Shown in pieces: positions 11,090 to 23,289 of a DNA stretch of 64,000 nucleotides. Under the pieces are notes generated by a model that saw only the letters and a program-made list of their open reading frames with translations, searched no databases and was not told the DNA's origin. Source of the stretch: Aurelia coerulea. Lineage: Eukaryota > Cnidaria > Scyphozoa > Semaeostomeae > Ulmaridae. The stretch covers positions 12,285,484 through 12,349,483 of the forward strand of contig CM076951.1 of assembly GCA_039566865.1 (NCBI GenBank), given 5' to 3'. Within the stretch, counting starts at the first letter, position 1; each line of letters opens with the position of its first letter. The position numbers were made by a program, and so were the translations under genes.

Positions 11090-12950
11090 CTGGTGTAATC
11101 TGCATAATGCAGGTTGCATAATGCAGGTTGCACGTTGCATAAAGCAGGTTGCAGGCTATCATTTATGGTCAAGGGCTGTATGGACTTACAGAGGGGCCAT
11201 CTCCTTTATGATTCATCTCAGGGGGTCGCTATATTTGTTGGTATATGAGAACATATGTGAGAGTTACCAGAGGATTAGCACGTAAATTAGTATATATTGG
11301 GCTATTCCTCGATATATCAAAGAATGAAATACTAATAACAGAAATTGAGGGGGCCAACATTTCATTCCGGTTTATCATAATCTCTGATTAATCTCTGATT
11401 GATCACTAATCTCTGATTGATCACTAATCTCTGATTGATCACTTCAACAGTCATAATTGATCAATAGCTCGATCATTTTGGAGCATTGTTTTGGAGCAGA
11501 GATTGAGGGAATGCAAGGGTGCAAGAAAACGAGAGATTGAGAGAATCTAAGGGTGGACAGGGTGGACGGGTGGACGACTTGCACGTGGTACGTCATAGGA
11601 AAGAAAACGAGAGATTGAGAGAATCTAAGGGTGACCAGGGTGGACGGGTGGACGAGTTGCACGTGGTACGTCATAGGAAAGAAAATGAGAGCTTGAGAGA
11701 ATCTAAGGGTGACCAGGGTGGACGGGTGGACGAGTTGCACGTGGTACGTCATAGGAAAGAAAACGAGAGCTTGAGAGAATCTAAGGGTGACCAGGGTGGA
11801 CGGGTGGACGACTGGCACGTGGTACGTCATAGGAAAGAAAATGAGAGCTTGAGAGAATCTAAGGGTGACCAGGGTGGACGGGTGGACGACTGGCACGTGG
11901 TACGTCATAGGAAAGAAAATGAGAGCTTGAGAGAATCTAAGGGTGACCAGGGTGGACGGGTGGACGAGTGGCACGTGGTACGTCATAGGAAAGAAAACGA
12001 GAGCTTGAGAGAATCTAAGGGTGACCAGGGTGGACGGGTGGACGACTGGCACGTGGTACGTCATAGGAAAGAAAACGAGAGCTTGAGAAAATCTTAGGGT
12101 GACCAGGGTGGACGGGTGGACGACTGGCACGTGGTACGTCATAGGAAAGAAAATGAGAGCTTGAGAGAATCTAAGGGTGACCAGGGTGGACGGGTGGACG
12201 ACTGGCACGTGGTACGTCATAGGAAAGAAAATGAGAGCTTGAGAAAATCTTAGGGTGACCAGGGTGGACGGGTGGACGACTGGCACGTGGTACGTCATAG
12301 GAAAGAAAATGAGAGCTTGAGAGAATCTAAGGGTGACCAGGGTGGACGGGTGGACGACTGGCACGTGGTACGTCATAGGAAAGAAAACGAGAGCTTGAGA
12401 GAATCTAAGGGTGACCAGGGTGGACGGGTGGACGACTGGCACGTGGTACGTCATAGGAAAGAAAATGAGAGCTTGAGAGAATCTAAGGGTGACCAGGGTG
12501 GACGGGTGGACGACTGGCACGTGGTACGTCATAGGAAAGAAAATGAGAGCTTGAGAGAATCTAAGGGTGACCAGGGTGGACGGGTGGACGACTGGCACGT
12601 GGTACGTCATAGGAAAGAAAATGAGAGCTTGAGAGAATCTAAGGGTGACCAGGGTGGACGGGTGGACGACTGGCACGTGGTACGTCATAGGAAAGAAAAT
12701 GAGAGCTTGAGAAAATCTTAGGGTGACCAGGGTGGACGGGTGGACGACTGGCACGTGGTACGTCATAGGAAAGAAAACGAGAGCTTGAGAAAATCTTAGG
12801 GTGAACAGGGTGGACGGGTGGACGAGTTGCACGTGGTACGTCATAGGAAAGAAAACGAGAGATTGAGAAAATCATAGGGTGGACAGGGTGGACGGGCGGA
12901 CGGGTGGACGACTTACACGGAAAATGAGAGATTGAGAGAGTCTAGGGATG
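11090..12950. repeat. 78-bp minisatellite array 1 with repeat flank
   Basis: From about 11515 to 12950 there are about 18 copies of a 78-base unit. Each unit carries a palindromic E-box CACGTG directly beside a CRE-like TACGTCA (CACGTGGTACGTCATAGG). Because 78 is a multiple of 3 and no stops occur in several frames, both strands show long repetitive ORFs (minus strand 466 codons, with a 26-residue unit MTYHVPVVHPSTLV...). I do not regard these as genes. The left flank (11090-11240: TGCATAATGCAGGTTGCA, then AGGGGCCATCTCCTTTATGA) recurs inverted at 50185-50345 beside array 2. The arrays are therefore parts of two copies of one larger repeat. Confidence 0.85.
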
Positions 12951-13398
12951 GACGAGGCACCTGCCATGCACGTTGTATTTCATAAGAAACCATGATCAGG
13001 CCATAGTGCTACTAGTTTATCAATTCAATTCACCATGAAACTGCGTCGGATTATAGTACCATGCAGTCTCCCACACTGCATCAGATATGTTTCTTGACAT
13101 TCAAACTACCATACAGAAATAAACATTGTTCTTTTACCTTCAAAACAAAAGCAGCAAGTTGATATGAACTACACAAAACAGCGACAAATTTGCCATAACA
13201 TCCTTGAATTTAATAGTTTCTCGTATTTCCATTAAAAGTGAAAGTAAAAGTGAAAGACTGTTAAAAGTCATTATTGTCAGCATTGGTTTGGTTTTTATAA
13301 AACAAATTCTTTGCATAAAAAAGACGTGTGGGTAATCTTTTTTAGAAACAGGTAGTTTAATTCGAATGCGGAAGTGAATTGTTCTTGTCTACACTGTC

Positions 13399-13994
13399 AA
13401 TCCACCTTTTCAAGATAAGAGGTGCGAAACCGGAAGTATTTTGCTGTTTGAGATTTTGCATTTTTGAGTCTAAAATCTTGTTCTGCGTACAATGTTAAAG
13501 GCAATCTGTCCCCTTCGATAAATTAAAATAAAATTGATAGAGATCTCTATTGTATATTCTAGAAGTTGGTGTTAATTCGCTTTGTCCAAAGAAATCAGGG
13601 TCATAGAGACTCAGTGATGCATGAATTTAGCTGTAGCGTAAATAAGGTAAATAAAGCAGTAACCAAGGTCAGAACAATAGGGGACAGATAGGGGACAATA
13701 AGGGAGCAAATTTTCACATTCATATATGTCTTTGTTTCAAAATTATGGCGATTTTAAGAATTTAAAGTCATAAAGGGCTTTGACTGTGAAATCAAAACTT
13801 TGGACAAATGTTGTCCAAACTTCGATTTCAATTCTTTATATCACCATAATTTCGAAATAAAGACAGATACGAATTTGAAAATTTGACTTAACGCTAAACT
13901 GTGTACGCAGAATAAGATTTTAGCCTAAAAAATGCAAGATCTCAAACAACAAAATACTTCCGCTTTCGCTCCTCTTATCTTGAAAAGGTGGATT
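13399..13994. mobile_element. MITE with about 95-bp terminal inverted repeats
   Basis: The ends are AATCCACCTTTTCAAGATAA and its inverse. The arms also share GGAAGTATTTTG and CTAAAATCTT.TTCTGCGTAC. A truncated copy of its right half lies at about 29570-29700. The interior is A+T-rich with no ORF. Confidence 0.75.
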
Positions 13995-14879
13995 CCTTGG
14001 GATATCATTTACCAATATAACATTCAGAGATGAACGTATTCTAACTTTTGTTTCCAACATATCTCATGGGACGTGGGAGGAGGGGAACTTCCATGAAAGC
14101 TTCAAAAACGTACACGTTCCTGATTGATAAAAATTTTCTGAAAAGTATACCCGACTTGATACAAATTTTTCGAGAATTTATTCCTAACCTTTTACCAATT
14201 TTCCAAAAAAGTACACAGTTTTTTCATAAGAAACTGCCCAAACGAATCTCAAATAGGGTTGAGGTAGGGTTCCACTGAACTTCTGTACATTTTTGTACAG
14301 AAGCATAGGTACGTTGAATGCGCAAACCTTGCATTTTAGAATCGGCTACCAAACACCGGAGATAGGATAGGAGCTTGCAAAGTCATAATTTAGTGTGCAC
14401 CTGAAACCATAGGTTTTGAGAAATGGCCTAGCCATATGATCAGCTATCACCAGCACTTTGGAAAGGAATTTTCGATTTCGATTTTTAGGTTTTACTTTTG
14501 AAGGTAATTAAACTTTGAGATGCTTCGATTGTCCTTGTTCTCCTTTTGAGGAATCGATCGTTGCGTTGCATTCCATTGAACACGCTATTCTTATCAAAGA
14601 CAAATAAAAGGGGTCCACGCACGCTTATTTTGGAGATTTGGCACGAGTTTATCATTCGTATCACGTTTTTTATTCTATTCGCGTAATTAGAGTCGTGGTC
14701 ATGCGACCATAATACTATTGAAAATAAAACACTGAAAAATTAAATTTTGCAGGTGCCTCACAAAATGCCTATGATGTGAAATCGTATGTCTAGACCCTTT
14801 TCGAAACCTCTGGTTTCAGGTAAGGTATGTGCATTCAAGTTGATGGCCAACGAATTCAGCTATGGACTCGTGGAGCTAT

Positions 14880-15715
14880 AAAGCCAGTCAAAAGCAAAAT
14901 CAACGCAACTGGAAATACCAACCAAACTAGGTAATAAGATATAGCAAAATTGTTATACTCTAAAATATTCAGCTGTAAATACAGTAAAAAGCAACATCAA
15001 CGCAACTGGAAATTCCAACAAATCTAGGTAATAAGATATAGCAAAATTGTTATACTCTAAAATATTCAGCTGTAAATACAGTAAAAAGCAACATCAACAC
15101 AACTGGAAATACCAACCAAACTAGGTAATAAGATATAGCAAAATTGTTATACTCTAAAATATTCAGCTGTAAATACAGTAAAAAGCAACATCAACACAAC
15201 TGGAAATACCAACCAAACTAGGTAATAAGATATAGCAAAATTGTTATACTCTAACATATTCAGCTGTAAATACAGTAAAAAGCAACATCAACGCAACTGG
15301 AAATTCCAACAAATCTAGGTAATAAGATATAGCAAAATTGTTATACTCTAAAATATTCAGCTGTAAATACAGTAAAAAGCAACATCAACACAACTGGAAA
15401 TACCAACCAAACTAGGTAATAAGATAAAGCAAAATTGTTATACTCTAAAACATTCAGCTGTAAATACAGTAAAAAGCAACATGAACGCAACTGGAAATTC
15501 CAACAAATCTAGGTAATAAGATATAGCAAAATTGTTATACTCTAAAACATTCAGCTGTAAATACAGTAAAAAGCAACATCAACGCAACTGGAAATACCAA
15601 CCAAACTAGGTAATAAGATATAGCAAAATTGTTATACTCTAAAATATTCAGCTGTAAATACAGTAAAAAGCAACATCAACGCAACTGGAAATTCCAACAA
15701 ATCTAGGAAATAACA
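14880..15715 (+). repeat. 97-bp tandem repeat array
   Basis: About 8.6 copies of a 97-base unit are present; landmarks are ATTCAGCTGTAAATACAG, CAACATCAACGCAACTGG and GATATAGCAAAATTGTTATA. Two sub-types alternate irregularly (TTCCAACAAATCTAGG versus TACCAACCAAACTAGG), which suggests the array grew by multi-unit duplication. Each unit has a CAGCTG palindrome. No function is visible. Confidence 0.9.
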
Positions 15716-15858
15716 TATAGCAAATGTTTATATCAGCGTGTAACATTTTCAAGATATCCGAACCATACGAAGCCCTTTGGGACCCGATATGGAGCTCATA
15801 GCAGAATGAAAATTTAATTTCGCTCTTTCGTGTAGGCAAACGCCAATTTGTCACAGTA

Positions 15859-16158
15859 TGTCTCGTTCAATTCCTACCCTGACCATCCCCCCCGGGACAC
15901 CCCCGGGCATTTGCACACAAAAATTTCCCGGCCCCCGGGCATTTGACCGTACCTGTTTCCCCGGCATTTGAGTAGCATATGGCAAGAGCAAGAGCTTTTG
16001 CTTATACAGTAACTGGGAATATAGCATTTTTTCAGTGCCCGGCCCCCGGGCATTTGACCGTCAATTTTTCCCCGACCCCCGGGCATTTGAGCAAGGAATT
16101 TTTGTTGACCCCCGGGCTGCCCGGGGGGGGATGGTCAGGGTAGGAATTGAACGAGACA
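15859..16158. mobile_element. G/C-run MITE with perfect inverted ends
   Basis: It starts TGTCTCGTTCAATTCCTACC and ends with the exact inverse, with CCATCCCCCCCGGG next inside. The interior repeats CCCCCGGGCATTTGA about four times. A fragment of the same terminus is at about 46305-46345. Confidence 0.75.
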
Positions 16159-16249
16159 TTAGGACAAATTGAAAACCGAATACGCTAACTTTCGCATTTT
16201 TCTTCTGTCAATTTCTAACCTCAGTACAGTCAAGATGATAGCTTTTCTA

Positions 16250-16557
16250 CTCGGAGGAGGGGGGACTTTGTAAGGGTGTGTGCCCACGAAAAATTTCTTT
16301 TACCCTGCTCCAGAATTTTTCGCTCAAAATGATAACCTGATCTAAAAAAAATGGTGAAAAGTAAACTCCAAAACATGAAATTTCAACCAAAAAAAAACCT
16401 GGTCTAGCAGAATATTCCTTTTTACATGTTTTGACAACCTGCTCTAGAAAAATTGCCTCATTTTTTATACCTTGTGCTAGAAAAAATTGGTGAAAAGAAT
16501 ACCCTTAAAAACGGCACATCCCCGTTGGACTACTAAGTACCCCACCCCCAGGGTTTT
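16250..16557. mobile_element. G-run-terminated MITE with internal CTGCTCTAGAAAAATT repeats
   Basis: The left end is GAGGAGGGGGGACTTT and the right end CCCCACCCCCAGGG. The interior has four to five degenerate copies of an ACCTGCTCTAGAAAAATT motif. The design matches the elements at 9650 and 44510, but the motif is different. Confidence 0.5.
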
Positions 16558-16640
16558 CCACCTGAAACAAGTTTATGATTTGAAGGGCAGGTTGTCCTTT
16601 CAAGAGGATTTCAGATGGTGTGCTTCAAATTGATTACCAT

Positions 16641-16699
16641 GGGTACCAGACTCTCTAACACAAAAAACGATCCATTTTATGTTAGAGAGTCTGGTACCC
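16641..16699. repeat. 59-bp perfect hairpin (micro-MITE)
   Basis: GGGTACCAGACTCTCTAACA is followed, after a 19-base loop, by its perfect inverse. A relative with diverged arms is at 21713-21763, inside the transposase intron. Confidence 0.7.
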
Positions 16700-17527
16700 A
16701 GGGTGCAAATTGATTCAAACATTATCATTTTCTGGTGAGCCTCGAATAGAGCTGGGTTGCGTGTTTCTGAAACACGCTTTAGAACCCATCTTAGCTCCCA
16801 ACCTTTTCTGTAGTTTCAGAATTTACTTGATACTGGATCGACTGAAGCAAGTTTCTTCCTCTTCGCTGATCTAAGGGATGAGTTTCTTTTATGAGCAAGA
16901 GAGAAACTCTTGCATTTGAAATAGTACCCATTTTGCATGGGCGCATTATGTATACTCTTTGTTTTGGCTCCATCAGCTCCTTAGCATTAAATTTAGTTGC
17001 AAGCAACGAATTTTACAGCCGATGAAATCTACAATGTTAGCTGTAACTAAATCATAAATAACTAAGAATATAGACCATGCAAAACATTCCTCAAAGCACT
17101 TTTGAATGCAAAGTAAGGCAAATTACTTTGTAAATAATTGCGCGAATTGTCGTCAATGCATACCCCTTTCGATTTCGTTGCCGAAAAAGAGGTTCTGGTA
17201 CTTTGCTTAATAGTATTACCCTATTACGGAAATTTTTGATATCTTGATTATTTTTCTGAATTACAGTCTTTCTCTTTGCCTCTCTTTCACTGAACAATTC
17301 ACGAAAGATTTTGAAAACATAATGGTATATGCTGAATAGAAGGGAGTGGTACAACAGCCAAAAAGCATACTTCTAATGTCAACAGTACGACTGTAAACGG
17401 AAACCTGCTGTCGCTTATCTGCTTTATGATATAGAAATTCAATGGCATTACAACCTCGAAACCGATTGAAACAAACACGCTGTGTTTTCAAAAATATGCG
17501 AGATATCTAGATATTTAAATTATAGTA

Positions 17528-18149
17528 CCGGGTGTCCCAAAAAATGAATACGGATTTAATTGACCCGAGCGCTATGAAATTAGCTTCAATGAATGTCTAA
17601 TCACTATAAAAATGTTCCTCGATAGTTAACTTGAACCTATATACCTCATTTGTTGGGATTAGTGCTTTGAGAGCAGACTGATGCTTTGAGAGCAGACATG
17701 TTAATCTTGAAAGCTCAAATTGGCCTCTACCTGCAAACCAGAGCTTTAGCCTTTTGGCCTAAGCAATTTCTTAAAACATCGTGTATAAATCAACAATAGC
17801 CTTGATAGAATTTGAGCAATATTAAATCTTGTGTTATTCTGTTTTCTAGAGTTCACCTCAAAGTCACCAATTGGGAAGTTTCTTAATTTGTCATCAATTT
17901 CAGTTCTTTATTTCGATGTGCTTCAAGAATTTGCATAGGCCGAAAGGCCAAAGCTCTGGTTTACAAGTGAACGCAAATTTGAGCTTTCAAGATTGATATT
18001 TCTGCTCTCAAAGCACCAATACCAACAAACAAGGTATCTAAGTTCAAGTTAACTATCGAGGAACAAATTAAGAGCAATTAGCAATTGATTAAAGCTAAAT
18101 TCACATCGCTAGAGTCAACCAAATCTGTATACATTTTTGGGACCCCCGG
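17528..18149. mobile_element. TA-flanked MITE with GGGTGTCCC termini, complete copy
   Basis: The element starts CCGGGTGTCCCAAAAAATG and ends CATTTTTGGGACCCCCGG. TA lies at 17526-17527 and 18150-18151, as expected for Tc1/mariner-like target sites. The two halves are imperfectly palindromic throughout (GCTCTCAAAGCACCAAT and its inverse; CAGAGCTTTAGCCTTTTGGCC and its inverse). Partial copies are at 5935-6032, 7106-7240, 30600-30714 and 32348 onward. Confidence 0.75.
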
Positions 18150-18205
18150 TATTTCTTGAGTCATAGTAATTCAGTCACATGTAGCCTACTGCTTGTTCAG
18201 TTTAG

Positions 18206-21200
18206 CTACTGTACTTGCGTTGAAGGAAAAATTGCCATGGTGCTTGCAACAATCTTCGCCAGAACTAGTTCCTTTTCTCTTGTAAGAATGGATGCTTTGG
18301 CACGTACTTGGCTGACAGCTTTTTCTCGCAAGTTCATGCAATTTTTTCGGTGTATATTGACGCCACGATTGTAGAGCCCACTAAGTCGTTCATGGTCATT
18401 TTCAGTTGCTTGAGCCATGCACTGTCGAAGTAAGAAAGACTCTTCGTCAGTCCACTGGCCGCTTGGCAAACTTTCACCGCGTTCAGTAAGGTATTCGTCA
18501 CTCCTTTTGAAAGATACATTTAGCTGTGCCTGTGGCTTTCTTCGAATGCCACCAGTACGGAGCTTGGCTACTTTTGGAACAACAGATTCTCCAAAAGAAT
18601 TTTTGCATCCACGGCAAGAGCAACCATTGCATGGCTCTTGAGCTTTAAAACAAGGACACCTTGATGAATATTTTGCGCCTGGAAGAGATATACATTTTGG
18701 CAGGTCCAGCTTGTTCTCCTTGCTTCCACAGCAACAGCCTGACTTCCGCTTTTTCGCTCCAATGGTACTTGAAGATGTTTGCGAGTTAGCCACATCATAA
18801 CATTTTGTAAGTGTAAAAAAAGCGACTTTTTCGTCATAACTAACTCCAATGTATAGCCATTGCGAAGTGATTAAAGGGACCTTTGTGATGATAGCGAAGA
18901 ATGGAATATCTATCAATGACGTAAAAATGACGATAGAGACTCCTATGACATCAGCTATGGTTTGCAAAACAAGGTCAGCGAGTCCCGCTTCCATGAAATT
19001 TTCGTCCTTGGCCAATAAGTGTGCTAGACGTGGATCAATAGTGCACCCAGCACGTTCTTCTAGTGACCTTTTTTTCATTTGCTCATGCAACGCTATCTTC
19101 AGAACTTTGAAGTTACGTCCAAGATCTTCAGTGAAGCCAGCCTTTTCAAAATGAACTCTGATTGCAGAGAAATTTCTATTTTCATTGATGTAGCTTGTGA
19201 TTGTTTGCGTGAGAACAGATATGAGTTTAGAGCAGTCATTTTCATTCAGTGCTATTGTATTGATAGGGGAAAACCCAAAATTTTTGCATCTATCTACAAG
19301 GGATGTGAAGCCATAGCCTGGATTTCGCACTGATGCCATCTGGAGGAACTTTGATGAATATTCTTCACAAAAGAAAATCTCCATGTTGATTGGTTCGGTC
19401 CAAGATAGAAAGCGCAATCTTTTGAAGAGAAAGCATTTCCTCATAAACAATTCATCTACAGTGAAACTGGCAGTTGCCAAAGAGTAGCCCGCAGAACTGG
19501 ATTTTGGTTGCCGATCTGACACACCAATACCAAATTTTTCAGACCTTGAGTGACGAATTTTTCCCGGTGAACAAAATGAACTCTTCACAACTTTCTTCTC
19601 CTGCCTCGTCAACACCCTTTTACAATTCCATACGAAAAAGAACAACGTTAGGAGATTAAGTGCCAGCTCTGGGCCCATCTTCATTCCCTTGAAGATTCTG
19701 TTCAAATGCTTGTGGAGATTTTCATTCATTCCTGTTGAAAGGCCTGGCGGGATTCCTGACAGGCAGCCTTTCCGAACATGTCTGAGAAGATTTTCAACTG
19801 CATTTCTAAAGTTTGCATTTAACAGCGATGTTCCATGTAGAACTGATTCAATGCTTTCCCAGGATTTTATAACCGACCCTATATTTCGTTCTATATCTTC
19901 AGGTGTAGCTGTAGGCTTTAAGCGATCACGTTCTTTATCTCCAGTTTGTCTGAAAATTCCACGCAAATGCTTGCAAAACGCTCTATGGTATCGATGACGC
20001 TTATCGATTGTGCTTGTCAGTCTCTGTACGGCATGAAATAGGTCTAATTTGACCGCAATTGAAGATCCAAAGAGATCTTTAAGTTTTCTTTCCCATTTGC
20101 AACAGTTATCTATTACGAAAAAGCATGGATTAAGACCAGTACGATTTCGTAGATTAGCCAAAAGGTCCGACACGACATCAAATTTTTCTTGCTTACTTAG
20201 TTGCCAAGAGACTATCTCTTTCCTCTCATTCATGACAATGAAAAGAGAGTTGTAGAGTTTGACCCATTTGCCATCCTCTGGCCGATGCATGCCAATATTG
20301 AAGGTCACCTAGAAGAAGAGCATCGAATAAAGTAAAGCGCACCACATGGATGTAAAAAGAAAAAATCCATTGAAATCTTGAAATCTCAGTGGCAGACACA
20401 AAAATGTGACTGTAATCTTCGATTAGGAAAAGATGTAAAGATTTAAAGGATAAAAATGTGTTTAAATAGAAATATTTGGCCAGTGTTCACCGTCTCGGTG
20501 CAGAAGTTGTTCTTTCGTTCAGTTTTATGTAAGCAGATGTTACAAAAGCTTGATCCGTTTCAAAATAATATTAAGTTTTTGCAAGATATAAATTCATCAC
20601 CATGGGCAAAACAAAGACGAGGAAGTTGTTGGCATGGTTTTTCTCGTTTTCAAGCATTGCTAGCCCCCAAGATGTAATATTCATTCCCGTCAAATTTCCA
20701 TTTCCAAGTCGTCAAATCTAATGGAAAAAAAATTTGCGTTTTTCTAACTCGTGAAAGTTTTTTTCCCGCACAATTTCATTCTAAAGTTATCCAATACAAT
20801 ACGTAAAATCTATCTGTTCATAGCAGTTGTCCATGTATCTTGGATGTTAACTACATTATTTTTGGGTCCATTGTTATATCATAAGTTAGCTTTTGGATTG
20901 ATGTATTGTACCCCAGCCTTAATCTGATCAAATCAGCCCGTGAGGAGGAAAGGTTTGTTTTGGTATTTTGCTGGAAGACCAGAGATGGGAATCATATTTC
21001 ATTATAGTTTGTTTTCAACAGAAAAAGTTGCGATCAAGTATCACGTTTTGGCTAAGCAGAATGCTTGATCCATTATTTCCCAATACCCATATTTGAGGAA
21101 TTCATAAGTATCCACTCCCAGGAAAACTTCGCGCAACACCCTTTGATTTGGCTAAAAACGATTTTCACAATCCAATTTTTGCCTGTCCTATTTATATCAA

Positions 21201-23102
21201 TCTTTACATTGGCTCTGATCACCTCTCCCAATCACGTTCTTAAATTTATCAGGAAAATGGCTACCCTGTTATACTACCCATGCGTATCTCGATTTTGATA
21301 GAAAACAGTGTCCAAACGCCTTTTATGCATGTGGCTAGCTATTTGCATTTTGAACTCGTCTCTTCTCCTTCCTAACTTCGAATCTTATTTTGATTTCCGA
21401 CTAAGAACCATCCAAATTTTATGAAATATTTCAAAATCTTCTTTATTCGGGAAGAACCCACATAATTTCTGCAAATATTTTGGTGAATGGTGACGTAAAG
21501 TACAGTATTCGAGTTGCATTGTAATTCGTGCTGCTTGTACTGTAAAATGATTTTTGAATATATCAAAGATGACAAAAGCGTTTGTAACATATTCAAAAGT
21601 CATTTTGCGATATTTTAGAGCCTAAGTCAAATTGAAATATGTGGTAGAATTCGAGTTGTTGTAAGATTATGCCAGAAAGCAAACTCATTTGCTCCAAGAT
21701 GAAATAAAATAACCCTGGGTTACCAAAGCCAAAATTTTAGATTTTTGCTCTGGTACCCAGGGTAAAGTAACATTTGCCAGTCGAACTAAGCACATGCATC
21801 CAATCTATGATAGTGCAGAAGATGCTCGCTACTATCGGCTTTTACTCCTTAATCGAAACCTGACTTCATATATCGTCGAAAAGGCTAACTGAAATACCGT
21901 AAAGGCTCTATTATGCCCCTTCTATGATAAGTTCCCCTTCTTAGCCAGAATTTTAGATAAACCGCCTGCCCCTCCATTTGCATCAAACAACAGAAGTTAC
22001 ATTTACTTAAAGGATTTTAATTTACTTAGCTAAACAAGTTTGCCAAAAACCACATGGTTTGCGATAAATAGGCCTATTGTGTATTTGATTCGTAAAATGT
22101 TATGTTGATTCTGCAAAATATATGGAGAAGAGGATAAAAAACTGAGACAAAAACTAAACATTGATAGGAATAAACTGCGAAAAAAATTAATTGGTGTTTG
22201 AGTACCTTAAACGTATGGTCTGCCATAAGTGCTGTTGCATTCTTTGAGGTCATATCTGCATTATATTTCTCTTTATTGATCTTAGACCATTGGTTAAAAA
22301 CCCGCTTTAACGTCTCGTCATCAGGAACTGTATGAATCAGACGCTGGCTCATTTCTTCAATCTTCTTCAAATCTCCTTCGTCAATTGGGTCCAGGAAGCC
22401 GTCATCAACATCAGATTTTATTCTTGAAAGTCTGCTTGCTATTAAATCCTGGACTCGTTGGTGTAAAAAGAGGTTCATCTGGTTAAATGACATCCCCGAA
22501 AGTAATAGATCGTTCATTGATGTTAAAAGAATTTTAGTAAAAGAATACTTTTGTGAGAAAATTACGTCATCCCCACTCCGTCCAGCTAAAGCCAACAGTC
22601 TGCCATCCGTTGTCCTAATGCGATGCCCTGGATTGCAGTCGTTCCCGTCACAGATATATTCTCTGGCTACCAAGAAAAGCGGGCCAGTTGTATCCCACAA
22701 TACCCTCGGGTTTTGAGAATTGAGAGAACCATCCATCCAGCAGTCGCTTGGCGTCAATGGATGATAATGTTCTGGGCAAAGGATTGGCCACCGCGACTGT
22801 TTGTGGATCTCATTCAACGGATCCCAGAGCATCAAACGTGGAAGAAAGTAAAACTCTATATCTTTCTCCCCTTGAATGGACACTTGTCTACCCTCGACAA
22901 TGCAATGGGGACCAGAACCAATTAAGAAATCTTTCTTTTTGCATGCCTCCTTTATGATTTTTTTCCATTGCGGAAACAATTCGATCCCTAACGTATCTCC
23001 ATAAAAACGAAGTAAACCAAAGCAAAGAAATACACGTAAGAATTCCATATTGTGATGTTTTGCTGTCGAACGAATTGTTGTTTTGAAATAGCAACTGTGC
23101 AT
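18206..23102 (-). CDS. Two-exon DDE-type transposase with OTU-like region, CXC cluster and Myb-like tail
   Basis: Exon 1 is 23102-22206 (299 codons). It ends AAG before a GTACTC donor. Exon 2 is 20308-18206 (700 codons plus stop) and follows CTTCTTCTAG. The junction is in phase and restores MADHTFK-VTFNIGMH. The product of about 999 residues has a DDE/RNase H-fold pattern: D295 in MADHTFK, D366 in VIDNCC, a further conserved KLDLFHAVQR, and E495 in GMNENLH. Residues about 720-800 resemble the C-terminal half of OTU-type peptidase domains (ADVIGVSIVIFT), but the usual catalytic Cys and His-Tyr are not visible. Residues about 850-868 form a tesmin/TSO1-like CXC cluster (CPCF...CNGCSCRGCKN), and a tryptophan-led Myb/SANT-like segment starts near residue 919. 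Both exons are uninterrupted, so the gene may be active or recently so. I see no convincing element termini around it. The family recurs in invertebrate genomes as unnamed transposase-like proteins (recollection, not checked). Confidence 0.7.
20309..22205 (-). other. Intron of the transposase gene
   Basis: The intron is 1.9 kb with GT...AG ends on the minus strand. It is A+T-rich without a gene. It contains the short hairpin at 21713-21763 (CCCTGGGTTACC ... TGGTACCCAGGG). Confidence 0.65.
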
Positions 23103-23238
23103 GACTTCTCATAATTGCCACTCCAACAGGACTTTCCTATCATGCTGTTATTTATCAATGATGCTGACTGGCGCTGATGAGCTTGAATTAAGCATGTGGT
23201 TTTAATTTTTTCTTGAAAACAAATATACGGAAGCAGTA

Positions 23239-23281
23239 TTAGCCTGCGTGCAGACTATACCTATGATGGGCACGCAGGCTA
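23239..23281. repeat. 43-bp hairpin
   Basis: TTAGCCTGCGTGC and its inverse GCACGCAGGCTAA flank a short loop. It sits upstream of the transposase and just before the TIR element at 23290. Confidence 0.65.
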
Positions 23282-23289
23282 AAGCAGTA

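Noticed and set aside
11444..12875. Long repetitive ORFs across the 78-bp array (466 codons minus, 192 and 149 codons plus)
   Set aside because: The period is 26 codons and both strands are open in several frames, so open frames are automatic. There is no start context, splice signal or known protein repeat.
11515..12950. CRISPR array
   Set aside because: Units are directly joined without unique spacers, no cas-like genes are present, and the context is eukaryotic. The 97-bp array at 14880-15715 was rejected for the same reason.
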